A stretch of DNA of 64,000 bases, taken from the NCBI GenBank assembly GCA_026119855.1, contig JAOWBW010000425.1, positions 1,499,371 through 1,563,370 of the forward strand, written 5' to 3'. The notes beneath the pieces are model-generated. The model saw only the letters and a program-made list of their open reading frames with translations. It was not told the DNA's origin and made no database searches. Shown in pieces: positions 33,302 through 44,192 of this stretch. How positions within the stretch are numbered: the stretch's first letter is position 1; every line of letters begins with the position of its first letter. The position numbers and the translations under genes are program-made. The stretch comes from Campanula takesimana. Lineage: Eukaryota; Streptophyta; Magnoliopsida; Asterales; Campanulaceae.

Positions 33302-33699
33302 TGTTAGTACCCGGTCTGAAAATGAGTTTATTAGGGCTTTCCTAAATATACAAGGACTTTATAGGAATTAGAAACCTTGCAAAGACTTGTCCCGGATTCC
33401 CGAAATATCTCATTTATGACAAAATCTATCAAATTAGGTAGTGAATGGTTTCTTTAAAACCATGCAGAAACCCTAGCTTAAGAATCAAGTCAGCCGGCAT
33501 CCTTGGCCACGCGGCCAACCTTGCTGCGCGTTGATCTTGGCCACGCGGCCACTCTTGTCACCGGCTTCAACCATGGCCAGGCGGCCAACCTTGCTCTGGA
33601 TGATCCTGACCATCAGATTTTCCCATCAGCCTACTATATAAACCATTCCATTCCATTGGTTTGGGGGATCCGAATTTTAGAGCTTTCAAGTGACGATTT
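33302..33699 (+). mobile_element. Tat/Ogre-like 3' LTR, left part
   Basis: It begins TGTTAGTACCCGG. It holds three hairpin motifs of the TTGGCC-ACGC-GGCCAA type at about 33503-33518, 33536-33552 and 33571-33588, followed by TATATAAACC at 33635-33644. It is cut by the Tekay-like element at 33700. The LTR resumes at 42652. Confidence 0.88.
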
Positions 33700-36243
33700 T
33701 GTAACACCCATCCTATTTCTTGTTAAATATTTGACATACTTGTTAAATACTTGAACTTGCATATTATGTGTTAGTTTTACTTGGGTTAAAGTTTTAACTG
33801 CTTTAGAATATTAAGGTGGTTAAATGTTTAGTTTTGACTTTTGGGTCATTTGTGAAAATTGGACTTTAGGGGTCTTTTTGTTAAAAGTGAAACTTGAGGG
33901 GCCTAAGTGTCATTTCCCCAAACTTGAATATATATCTTGATTGGGTTGCCTGAGAAAGTCATTTTCACCCAATTTCTTACGTTGCTCTCTCTGTTCTAAA
34001 AAGCTAGGGTTAGATTTCATCCTATTCTCGACTCCTCGAGTTTAATTATCCCTCCGTTCTTGATTCCGATCCCGGATTAATATTCGTGGCGTTGAATAGA
34101 GCGTTCCAGGCCGAACAGAAATAAGTTTGGGTCAACTTGAATTTTGACTAGGTAAGTTATTAGCTTCCCCTTACTTGTAATAACATGCATAAATGTTATT
34201 CTCGATACTTGTAAATGTTAATTTCGTGTTTGGAATGAATTTGGTGGTACTTGTAAAATTGGGACAAAAGGAGTAAAACTCTACTGTGTAGAATAATGAA
34301 AGAACTTGGAAAAATGAGTTTGAATATGTTATGCCTTTTCTGGGTATGTTATAATGATAGTAAAAAGTTACTCCTACGCTTGGGACGGAGAATTGTTAAG
34401 TTTGAACTCAGGGAAAAACTACCAAATTGTACCGAGCACGGTCGTGCGCCTTTATTTGGCACGGTCGTGCCAAATATCACCTTTAGGCAAATTTTCTCGA
34501 CAGTGTTAGCACGGTCGTGTGCCTTTTATTGGCACGGTCGTGCCGAAAATTAGTTTTGTGTGAGAACTCTCGACCTTGATGGCACGGTCGTGCCATTTTT
34601 GCACGCGCGGTCGTGCCAAGTGGGAATTCTGATTTTCCTTCTTGAATTGTTTCCTCCATAACTTTCTATAGGAAAGTCGGAATCAAGATCCGAAAGAAGC
34701 TGAATAACCTAGACTCAGAGGGATATTCAAAGACTAAATTAATGAGGTTTTAAGGTGATTGTCTAGAGCACCTAGATAGGTGTTTTAGGACATTGAACTT
34801 AAGTATAAGAGTAGTAGCTCTTCCTTATGTCTTGAAAGTGCTATGAACAAGCACTAATGTGTTATACTTGTTGTACACCTTAGAGGCATTAGCATAAGGT
34901 ATTAGACTTGAACATCCTAAGAATAGGATTTGGATTTTGTAAGAGTAAATGTATAACTCTTATACTTGCTTGAACATCCATAGAAATGGATTAAGACTTG
35001 AATATAAGATAATAAAATCTTGTACTTGACTTGACTTGACTTGACACCAATACATATGTATGGTAGTAAACTAGAAAGTGCTATGAGTAAGCACTATCTT
35101 GTATGAGACATGTTCTTGTTGTGTATGTGCAAACATTGCATATAATTGCTTGATAACAAGGTGACTTCTTGATTACTTGAAGCATGTTCCTTGTTGAGCT
35201 AGTCCACTACTTTTGGATTAGTTCTTCTCCCGTAGTTCAAGTAAATATCTACTTGTACATTCTTGTGTGAGTCCAGCTGGTTCTCCTTGCTTGTTCAAAA
35301 ATGTATAGGTTCACGCTTATCGCGAGAGCTGGGGTTTAAGTGACAATCGGGTCCCTATGTATTTCCGCCCGACCCCTTACTACCGGCCATAGTAAGGGCA
35401 TAGCTTCCTTAGTTGGAGCAATAAGCCTGACTTAAGTGAATGCTAAACTCCCGTCCCGAACACCTCGTGAATAATCATGAGTACTGATATTGAGAATGAC
35501 ACTGGTTACCGGGTCTTCTGATATATACTGAATAATCAGTTCCTGTTATTGATCGTGATTGTCAAAGTAATACAAGCTACGACAACAATGGTATTCTTGG
35601 GAGGAATAAGGAAGGAAGCAATATCCTTATCACTTGCTTGTTTAGCTTTATGTGCTACTTGATGAGTGGATTATCCTCTCATATACTTGTTACTTGATGA
35701 TACTTGATAAATGATTACTTGAGTATCTATTTGAATTGCATGATAACATGTCATGTAGTTGCATCTAATAGCTTACTGAGATTTATCTCACCCTTTATTT
35801 GTTCCCCCCCCCAGGAAAGGAAGGATAGTGCGCAGTGAGGCTCGACATAGTTGGGAGCTTGCTTCGCAGGTCGTGATTATTTTGGGGCTTGTGTCCTTTT
35901 ACACTTGGTGAGGACGATGTATTGGGTTGTATAACTCTTTATTTTGGGGTAGACAGTCTTGTTCAGTTCTTGTTGTCACTAGACATCTTGTATAGTACTC
36001 TTAATGCCAGCTTATGTGCTAGGCATGTTTCCGCTGTGTATGTATTAAGTTTGGTTTTAAATTTTCTTGTCTAGAACTCGTGTTGTGAGCTAGTATAGCT
36101 CCTTACTCTAGAGTATATATATATCATGTCAGTTTGTTAAACAAATGTCATTAAGTTTCTTGTTAAGTTTCTTGTTTCTCGTTAGGCACTCCCATCCAGG
36201 TTCGAGGTTCTATTAGGGGATCCCGGTACCTGGGGGCGTGTCA
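33700..36243 (+). mobile_element. 5' LTR of Tekay-like element
   Basis: The LTR is 2544 bp. A cluster of GGCACG-GT-CGTGCC palindromes and close variants lies at 34436-34619. TTGACTTGACTTGACTTGAC occurs near 35025-35045, and a C-run lies at about 35805-35813. A short ORF seen in both LTRs (35889-36074) has no recognised motif and is probably chance. Confidence 0.93.
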
Positions 36244-36246
36244 GGT

Positions 36247-36258
36247 TGGTATCAGAGC
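36247..36258 (+). other. Primer-binding site, initiator tRNA-Met
   Basis: TGGTATCAGAGC lies three bases after the 5' LTR and is complementary to initiator tRNA-Met. Confidence 0.92.
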
Positions 36259-36329
36259 TTCCCTGGTTTAGCTACCATGTTTAGTTACCTTGGTTTGCTC
36301 TAAGTCTGGATAGGGTCTATGGCCTAGGT

Positions 36330-38684
36330 ATGGGTGAGTCTTGGGGTGTTATTAATAACGCTGAGTGTTTACCTACAGGTACAATGAGTTCTGAAGGTAC
36401 TAGTGGTAGTAATCAGCTGAGATCTATAACTTCTCAAGAAGAAATGGTTGATAATGTTGACTGGGATTATCCTAATCGCCTTACAAGGTTCTTGAAGCTG
36501 AAACCTCGTAGTTTTGACGGGGAATTTGATTCTAAGAAGGCAGAAGAGTGGATTGAAAGTATTGAGAAGATCTTTACAGCCTTGAGATATGCGGGTGGTG
36601 ATAAGGTAACCTTTGCAATCTTTAAACTTGAGAAAGCCGCTGAACATTGGTGGCAAGTGTTGAGTAAAAGTTGGGAAATGGAAGGTGTACCACAGACATG
36701 GGAGAATTTTCTTAAAGCTTTTAAGTCGCAGTTTATTCCAACAGTGGTCCAAGATAGGAAAGAGATGGAATTTCTTAATCTGGAGCAGGGAAGTCTGACC
36801 GTGGGGCAATACTCAACCAAGTTCACAGAATTGGCAAGGTATTGTGATCATTTAGTTCCAAATGAGGCCAAGAAGGCACAGAGGTTTGTTAAAGGGTTGA
36901 GGACGGAGTATAGAAAGCAACTTCTTTCTCTACAGCTCACTAGCTATCAGCAAGCAGTGGAGAAGGCTTATACCATTGAAAATGATATCGAAGAACACAA
37001 GGTGAAGTTAGGAACAACCATGACTGGTCGTGTATCGGAGAAAACTCAGGGATCTGGTTCTAAAGGTGGTAAATCTGGCCGCCAAGATCGTCGATTCCGA
37101 CAGCCAACTGAAAGTAAAGGTAGTGTATCAACGGGGTCGAGGACAACAGTCCAAGGTCTCAGGAGAGTATGTGGCTTTTGTTCGAAAGAAGGCCATTCTG
37201 AAGACAAGTGTTGGCTAAAGCAAGAAAAGTGTATAGTGTGTGGTGAAGCGGGGCACTTTGCTAGAAATTGTTCTAAAAGTAAAGTAAATCAAGTTGGGGG
37301 TACAAGTCAACCAGCCTCGGGTTCCAAGAGAGATAGTGGGGGTCGACCAAAAGTTCAGGGTCGAGTGTTTGCTTTAGATCAGCAGGGTGTAGCTGAGTCT
37401 TCTGTGGTCATAGGAGGTATTATATTACTTTCTAGTACGAGAGCGCGAGTCTTGATAGATCCAGGCTCATCTCATTCTTATGTGGCATCTCATTTTGTGT
37501 CGCATTTGCATGTTCTTCCTGATTCTATGCCTTATGTGCTAGAAGTATCTTCCCCTATGGGAGATTGCATGTTTACTTCTGAGGTCTACAAGAAATGTGA
37601 GGTTCTTGTGGGTGATCATGCCCTTCTTGCCGACCTAGTCGTGTTACCTATAAGGGACTTTGACGTGATTCTTGGCATGGATTGGCTATATGTGCATCAT
37701 GCATCTGTTGATTGTTATAGAAAAGTAGTAACTTTTTCTATTCCTGGTTTGCCTAATTTTACCTTTGAAGGTGATAGGCCTTTATGTGCTATACATGTTA
37801 TTTATGCTTTAAAAGCTAGAAAACTTTTATCTTGTGGTTGTGCCGGGTATCTCGCATGTGTACTTGACCAGAGTTTATCTGTTCCCAAGATGGAGGATAT
37901 TCCTGTTGTGTCTGAATTTTCAGATGTGTTCTCTTCTGAGTATAGCATGCCACCTGATCGAGAGCTTGAGTTATGTATTGAGTTATTACCAGGTACAACA
38001 CCAATCTCTAAAGCACCTTATAGAATGGCTCCAGCTGAGTTGAGAGAGTTGAAAACACAGCTTGAGGAATTGCTTGAAAGGGGCTTTATCAGGCCTAGTG
38101 TATCACCGTGGGGTGCACCAGTGTTATTTGTCAGAAAGAAAGATGGGACTCTGCGATTGTGTATTGATTACAGAGATCTTAATCAGGTAACTATCAAGAA
38201 TAAATATCCGTTACCTCATATTGATGACTTGTTTGATCAGCTTCAGGGTTCAGTAGTGTATTCGAAGCTTGACTTGAGAAGTGGTTATCATCAGTTGAAA
38301 ATCAGATCTGAGGATATACCAAAGACAGCTTTCCGTACCAGGTATGGGCATTATGAGTTTATTGTTATGCCATTCGGTTTGACAAATGCTCCAGCTGTAT
38401 TTATGGATTTGATGAACCGTATATTCAAGCCATATCTTGATTGTTTTGTGGTGGTATTCATTGATGACATTCTTGTGTATTCTAAGTCACGGGCTGAGCA
38501 TGAACAACATCTCAGAATAGTATTACAAGTTCTTCGTGAGAAACAACTATTTGCAAAATTCAGCAAATGTGCTTTCTGGTTAGAAGAAGTTTCATTCTTG
38601 GGGCATGTTGTGTCTGCTACTGGTATTGCAGTAGATCCTTCCAAAGTTGAAGCAGTTGTAAACTGGAAGAGGCAACTACAGTGA
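36330..38684 (+). CDS. gag-pol: Tekay-like gag-protease-RT polyprotein (frame ends early)
   Basis: The frame has 784 codons from an ATG at 36330; an ATG at 36384 (MSSEGTSGSNQ) is an equally good start. Residues about 50-230 are the retrotransposon gag domain (RFLKLKPRSFDGEFD, AEHWWQ). Two CCHC knuckles lie near 280 (CGFCSKEGHSEDKCW) and 300 (CIVCGEAGHFARNC). The protease has VLIDPGSSHSYVASHF near 375, with DPGSS where DTGSS is more usual. RT runs from about 565, with CIDYRDLNQVT, SKLDLRSGYHQLKI and VFIDDILVYS near 709. The frame ends at 38682-38684 because one base is missing in a C-run near 38672-38677. The protein continues in another frame. Confidence 0.92.
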   Translation: MGESWGVINNAECLPTGTMSSEGTSGSNQLRSITSQEEMVDNVDWDYPNRLTRFLKLKPRSFDGEFDSKKAEEWIESIEKIFTALRYAGGDKVTFAIFKLEKAAEHWWQVLSKSWEMEGVPQTWENFLKAFKSQFIPTVVQDRKEMEFLNLEQGSLTVGQYSTKFTELARYCDHLVPNEAKKAQRFVKGLRTEYRKQLLSLQLTSYQQAVEKAYTIENDIEEHKVKLGTTMTGRVSEKTQGSGSKGGKSGRQDRRFRQPTESKGSVSTGSRTTVQGLRRVCGFCSKEGHSEDKCWLKQEKCIVCGEAGHFARNCSKSKVNQVGGTSQPASGSKRDSGGRPKVQGRVFALDQQGVAESSVVIGGIILLSSTRARVLIDPGSSHSYVASHFVSHLHVLPDSMPYVLEVSSPMGDCMFTSEVYKKCEVLVGDHALLADLVVLPIRDFDVILGMDWLYVHHASVDCYRKVVTFSIPGLPNFTFEGDRPLCAIHVIYALKARKLLSCGCAGYLACVLDQSLSVPKMEDIPVVSEFSDVFSSEYSMPPDRELELCIELLPGTTPISKAPYRMAPAELRELKTQLEELLERGFIRPSVSPWGAPVLFVRKKDGTLRLCIDYRDLNQVTIKNKYPLPHIDDLFDQLQGSVVYSKLDLRSGYHQLKIRSEDIPKTAFRTRYGHYEFIVMPFGLTNAPAVFMDLMNRIFKPYLDCFVVVFIDDILVYSKSRAEHEQHLRIVLQVLREKQLFAKFSKCAFWLEEVSFLGHVVSATGIAVDPSKVEAVVNWKRQLQ

Positions 38685-39661
38685 CTGAGATCCGTAGTTT
38701 CTTGGGCTTGGCTAGTTATTATCGGAGGTTCATTGAGGGATTCTCCAAGATTGCTACTCCATTGACTAATATGACTCGAAAAACTATTTCTTTTGAGTGG
38801 AATGACAAATGTGAAGCAAGTTTTCAGGAGTTGAAAAGGCGTTTGACTACAGCTCCAGTCTTGGCTTTGCCTAATGGTTCTGAGCATTTCATGGTTTATA
38901 CTGATGCTTCTAAAGAAGGATTGGGTTGTGTTCTAATGCAAGATGGCAAGGTAATAGCTTATGCTTCTCGAAAACTATCTCCTTATGAAAAGAATTATCC
39001 TACTCATGATCTAGAATTGGCTGCGATTATTTTTGCTTTGCATAAATGGAGGCATTACTTGTATGGAACCAAATTTGAAGTCTTTACTGATCATAAGAGT
39101 TTGAAGTACTTGTTTTCTCAAAAAGAACTTAACATGAGGCAACGTAGATGGATAGAGAAATTGAAGGATCATGATTGTACTATCCTTTATCATCCAGGAA
39201 AAGCAAATGTTGTGGCAGATGCACTGAGCCGAAAGACTTATATTTCTTGCTTGATGATTCGTGAATGGAAGATGTTTGAAGATTTGTGTGAGTGGAATCC
39301 TTGTGAATCAAATCATGGAATTATCTTTGCTAATATAAAAGCTACTTCAGATTTACTCCAACAGATCAAAGAAGCTCAGGTAGTTGATTCTGAATTGCAG
39401 AAAATCATTAGTGGAATGAATGAAGGAAAGCAACCAGATTTTTCTTTTAATAGTGATGGAATTCTTACCTTCCGAGGTCGAGTTTGTATTCCAGCTGATC
39501 CTGAAATAAAGAAGAAAGTTCTTGAAGAGGCTCACAAAGCCAAGTATACTATTCATCCTGGAAGTACTAAAATGTATCAAGACTTGAAGAAACATTTCTG
39601 GTGGAACAATATGAAAAGAGTTATGCAGATCATCGTAGAAGGGATCTTGAATTCCAGGTAG
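38681..39661 (+). pseudogene. Tekay-like RT end, RNase H and integrase N-terminus
   Basis: It continues the polyprotein after the 1-nt shift. It starts at the RT connection (MTEIRSFLGLASYYRRF). RNase H shows VYTDASKEGLGCVLMQ, the conserved E in LELAAIIFAL, TDHKSLKYLF and the last D in NVVADALSRK. The integrase zinc finger begins with HKAKYTIHPGSTKMYQDLKKHFWW, but its CX2C half and the whole DDE core are missing. At about 39622 the reading jumps directly into sequence that normally lies in the C-terminal part of integrase. Confidence 0.9.
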
Positions 39662-40089
39662 GTGACTTTGTATTCTTGAAGGTCTCTCCTCGTAGAGGTA
39701 TAAAGAGATTTGGGAAGAAAGGAAAGTTATCTCCTCGTTATATCGGTCCATTTGAGATTCTTGAAAGAGTTGGTAAGTTGGCTTATAGAGTGGCTTTACC
39801 TCCTTCTTTATCGGGTATTCATGATGTATTCCATGTATCTATGCTTCGCAAGTATATGGCGGATGAATCACATGTTCTTGAGTATGAGGCTATTCCATTT
39901 CAGCCTGATTTATCTTATGAGGAACAACCTGTAGAAATTCTTGACTGGAAAGAGCAAGTATTGCGTACCAAAAGGATTCCTATTGTGAAGGTCCTGTGGA
40001 GGAATCATGAAATTGAAGAAGCTACTTGGGAAACCGAGAAAGAGATGCGAGATAAATACCCGAGCCTATTTGAAAACTTTGGTAAGTAA
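39622..40089 (+). pseudogene. Integrase C-terminus and chromodomain of Tekay-like element
   Basis: It holds YADHRRRDLEFQVGDFVFLK, the GPY/F module (LSPRYIGPFEILERVG), and a C-terminal chromodomain (PIVKVLWRNHEIEEATWETE). Chromodomains target chromovirus integration to modified histones in heterochromatin. In the uninterrupted relative at 61653-62357 about 700 bp separate the same two anchors, and here they are absent. The junction falls at AAAAGAGTTATG, where both parent sequences share an AGAG-type short homology. Confidence 0.88.
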
Positions 40090-40109
40090 AATTCGTGGGC
40101 GAATTTTCT

Positions 40110-40124
40110 TTAAGGTGGGGAGGA
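40110..40124 (+). other. Polypurine tract of Tekay-like element
   Basis: TTAAGGTGGGGAGGA lies immediately upstream of the 3' LTR. Confidence 0.85.
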
Positions 40125-42646
40125 TGTAACACCCATCCTATTTCTTGTTAAATATTTGACATACTTGTTAAATACTTGAACTTGCATATTATGTGTTAGT
40201 TTTACTTGGGTTAAAGTTTTAACTGCTTTAGAATATTAAGGTGGTTAAATGTTTAGTTTTGACTTTTGGGTCATTTGTGAAAATTGGACTTTAGGGGTCT
40301 TTTTGTTAAAAGTGAAACTTGAGGGGCCTAAGTGTCATTTCCCCAAACTTGAATATATATCTTGATTGGGTTGCCTGAGAAAGTCATTTTCACCCAATTT
40401 CTTACGTTGCTCTCTCTGTTCTAAAAAGCTAGGGTTAGATTTCATCCTATTCTCGACTCCTCGAGTTTAATTATCCCTCCGTTCTTGATTCCGATCCCGG
40501 ATTAATATTCGTGGCGTTGAATAGAGCGTTCCAGGCCGAACAGAAATAAGTTTGGGTCAACTTGAATTTTGACTAGGTAAGTTATTAGCTTCCCCTTACT
40601 TGTAATAACATGCATAAATGTTATTCTCGATACTTGTAAATGTTAATTTCGTGTTTGGAATGAATTTGGTGGTACTTGTAAAATTGGGACAAAAGGAGTA
40701 AAACTCTACTGTGTAGAATAATGAAAGAACTTGGGAAAAATGAGTTTGAATATGTTATGCCTTTTCTGGGTATGTTATAATGATAGTAAAAAGTTACTCC
40801 TACGCTTGGGACGGAGAATTGTTAAGTTTGAACTCAGGGAAAAACTACCAAATTGTACCGAGCACGGTCGTGCGCCTTTATTTGGCACGGTCGTGCCAAA
40901 TATCACCTTTAGGCAAATTTTCTCGACAGTGTTAGCACGGTCGTGCCGAAAATTAGTTTTGTGTGAGAACTCTCGACCTTGATGGCACGGTCGTGCCATT
41001 TTTGCACGCGCGGTCGTGCCAAGTGGGAATTCTGATTTTCCTTCTTGAATTGTTTCCTCCATAACTTTCTATAGGAAAGTCGGAATCAAGATCCGAAAGA
41101 AGCTGAATAACCTAGACTCAGAGGGCTATTCAAAGACTAAATTAATGAGGTTTTAAGGTGATTGTCTAGAGCACCTAGATAGGTGTTTTAGGACATTGAA
41201 CTTAAGTATAAGAGTAGTAGCTCTTCCTTATGTCTTGAAAGTGCTATGAACAAGCACTAATGTGTTATACTTGTTGTACACCTTAGAGGCATTAGCATAA
41301 GGTCTTAGACTTGAATATCCTAAGAATAGGATTTGGATTTTGTAAGAGTAAATGTATAACTCTTATACTTGCTTGAACATCCATAGAAATGGATTAAGAC
41401 TTGAATATAAGATAATAAAATCTTGTACTTGACTTGACTTGACTTGACACCAATACATATGTATGGTAGTAAACTAGAAAGTGCTATGAGTAAGCACTAT
41501 CTTGTATGAGACATGTTCTTGTTGTGTATGTGCAAACATTGCATATAATTGCTTGATAACAAGGTGACTTCTTGATTACTTGAAGCATGTTCCTTGTTGA
41601 GCTAGTCCACTACTTTTGGATTAGTTCTTCTCCCGTAGTTCAAGTAAATATCTACTTGTACATTCTTTTGTGAGTCCAGCTGGTTCTCCTTGCTTGTTCA
41701 AAAATGTATAGGTTCACGCTTGTCGCGAGAGCTGGGGTTTAAGTGACAATCGGGTCCCTATGTATTTCTGCCCGACCCCTTACTACGGCCATAGTAAGGG
41801 CATAGCTTCCTTAGTTGGAGCAATAAGCCTGACTTAAGTGAATGCTAAACTCCCGTCCCGAACACCTCGTGAATAATCATGAGTACTGATATTGAGAATG
41901 ACACTGGTTACCGGGTCTTCTGATATATACTGAATAATCAGTTCCTGTTATTGATCGTGATTGTCAAAGTAATACAAGCTACGACAACAATGGTATTCTT
42001 GGGAGGAATAAGGAAGGAAGCAATATCCTTATCACTTGCTTGTTTAGCTTTATGTGCTACTTGATGAGTGGATTATCCTCTCATATACTTGTTACTTGAT
42101 GATACTTGATAAATGATTACTTGAGTATCTATTTGAATTGCATGATAACATGTCATGTAGTTGCATCTAATAGCTTACTGAGATTTATCTCACCCTTTAT
42201 TTGTTCCCCCCCCCCAGGAAAGGAAGGATAGTGCGCAGTGAGGCTCGACATAGTTGGGAGCTTGCTTCGCAGGTCGTGATTATTTTGGGGCTTGTGTCCT
42301 TTTACACTTGGTGAGGACGATGTATTGGGTTGTATAACTCTTTATTTTAGGGTAGACAGTCTTGTTCAGTTCTTGTTGTCACTAGACATCTTGTATAGTA
42401 CTCTTAATGCCAGCTTATGTGCTAGGCATGTTTCCGCTGTGTATGTATTAAGTTTGGTTTTAAATTTTCTTGTCTAAAACTCGTGTTGTGAGCTAGTATA
42501 GCTCCTTACTCTAGAGTATATATATATCATGTCAGTTTGTTAAACAAATGTCATTAAGTTTCTTGCTAAGTTTCTTGTTTCTCGTTAGGCACTCCCATCC
42601 AGGTTCGAGGTTCTATTAGGGGATCCCGGTACCTGGGGGCGTGTCA
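40125..42646 (+). mobile_element. 3' LTR of Tekay-like element
   Basis: The LTR is 2522 bp and nearly identical to 33700-36243. The main difference is loss of 23 bp, one GGCACGGTCGTG palindrome plus its spacer, near 40937. The loss lies between direct copies of GCACGGTCGTG. Confidence 0.93.
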
Positions 42647-42651
42647 GATTT

Positions 42652-43388
42652 TGCTCCCAAATCAAGTCATTCAAGCCTCCAAAAACACTCTCAAGAATCC
42701 CAAGAAGATCCAAGGTTATTTCTTGCCAACAAAGGTAAGTTTTCTAACTTTTCTTCATGTTCTTGCATTATTTCTAATGTAGATTTTTAATATTCATATT
42801 CTTAATATGTTTATTCATGTGTTCTTCATAATATTCATGTTCCTATATCTTTATTCATATTTTCTTCATGACATTCATATGTTCATAATATGTTCTTCGC
42901 ATATTCATCATATTCTATATTAAAACCTTATTTATGCTATATTTAGGGTTGTGATCTTCATGTTTACATGTTATTTCATAGCCGATAATGATCTAGGGTT
43001 CATCAACCCGAACATGATCTAGGAACTACTTTTAAACCCTAATCTTTAGGTAATTTCCCCCATCATTATGCATGATCCCGATTCTTCTGCCTATTCTAAA
43101 TTCCTCTCGAACTACGTTGACCTGAGCTTCTCACCTTGAGAGGAACGTAGGCAATCTTCGGATCCGGTCTCAAACACTAACACACTACTAACACATTCAT
43201 CATGATAGAAAGACCGATCATTCGGGAAATATGAGTGATAACGTTCAATATTCTTCTCTTGTTATAATTTGACCCCCGAACCCACTAAAAATGCTTTTTT
43301 CAATGTTTTGGCTTTAATTAAAACGGCGTGGCGACTCTCATATTTTAATGTTACTATGAATATTCCCAAATTCCAACACACGTATTCA
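42652..43388 (+). mobile_element. Tat/Ogre-like 3' LTR, right part
   Basis: This is a continuation of the LTR interrupted at 33699; without the insertion it is about 1135 bp, close to the 1106 bp of the minus-strand copy. It includes a CTACG/CGTAG block at 43105-43160, AAAACGGCGTGGCGACTC at 43320-43337 and the end CACACGTATTCA. It abuts a SIRE-type LTR exactly at the latter's TATA-like box. Confidence 0.85.
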
Positions 43389-44192
43389 CAACTATAAATA
43401 CCTCATAACTTCAAACCTTTGAAGTTGCTAAAATTCACTCTTTGAAAGAGAAGTTTGAAGATTTGAAGATTGTTCTTATATTTCCCAGATTTCTAAGATC
43501 ACCTTAATATATTCATCACTAGCCCAGATCCTAAAAGCCTTGTAACACTTTAGTTTTCTTGTGCTCTCAATCTCATAGATCTAAAGAGCCTTGAAACTAA
43601 GAACACACACTCACCTTTTCAAGTTTGATCGCTTAGATCTTTCTTGAAGAGATACACTGGTTTTAGTCTAGGATTTGTTCTTTCATAGAAAATTGATCTT
43701 GAGTTGATCATACTCAAAAGTTGTAATCTGTAATCAAACTCATAATATAAGATCTCCATTAGAAAATCAATACAAACCATCTTGGTAGAGGACGTAGATC
43801 TTTTCACGATTGAACCTCTCCAAATAGCGCTCCTTTGCTATTTGCAATTTACTTTCAAGTTTTCAATTTCATCTTACTATTTGCTTGTTTGTTATTTGCA
43901 GATTTTGAATATTGTTGTGTTTGTGAGTTATTGTCTTAGTTCCTTTTCACACACTCTTTAAGCCAAATTACTTAGTGTGTGTGTGTGCGCTTCTTTTCAT
44001 TGTTTGCGCTCCTTTTACTTAACTAAATTCTGTTGTGCATTTTACTCTATCTTTGGAGCGCCATTCATAACACTTAAAGGACTTAGTGTGCATTTGCAAT
44101 TGAATTTTCAAGGGTTAGCAAAGAATTTCAAAACAGCTATTCACCCCCCCTCTAGCTATTTTTCATACCCTTGTTGCCCTTTTGGACCAACA
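43389..44192 (+). mobile_element. SIRE-type LTR fragment with GCGCTCC motifs
   Basis: It starts at CTATAAATACC, the TATA-like position, and ends at TTTTGGACCAACA. The arrangement parallels the SIRE-type LTR on the minus strand: GATACACTGGT, CATCTTGGTA-GAGGACGTAGATC, and TTCACCCCCCCTCTAGC near the end. It differs in carrying GCGCTCC or its complement four times (about 43826-43834, 43985-43992, 44004-44013, 44056-44063) where the other carries TTGACCGCA. The upstream half is missing, replaced by the Tat/Ogre-like LTR. Confidence 0.75.

Larger units (their letters stand above)
33700..42646 (+). mobile_element. Tekay/Del-like chromovirus (Ty3/gypsy), integrase core deleted
   Basis: The element is 8947 bp with target-site duplication GATTT (33695-33699 and 42647-42651), inserted in a Tat/Ogre-like LTR. 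LTRs of 2544 and 2522 bp start TGTAACACCC and end GTGTCA. The order gag-protease-RT-RNase H-integrase remnant-chromodomain defines a chromovirus. The C-terminal VLWRNHEIEEATWE pattern fits the Tekay/Del clade. The integrase catalytic core is missing and there is a 1-nt frameshift between RT and RNase H. The LTRs differ at few points besides one 23-bp deletion, so the insertion is young. Confidence 0.92.

Noticed and set aside
35889..36074. 61-aa ORF present in both Tekay-like LTRs
   Set aside because: The duplicate follows from LTR identity. It has no motif and sits in non-coding LTR.
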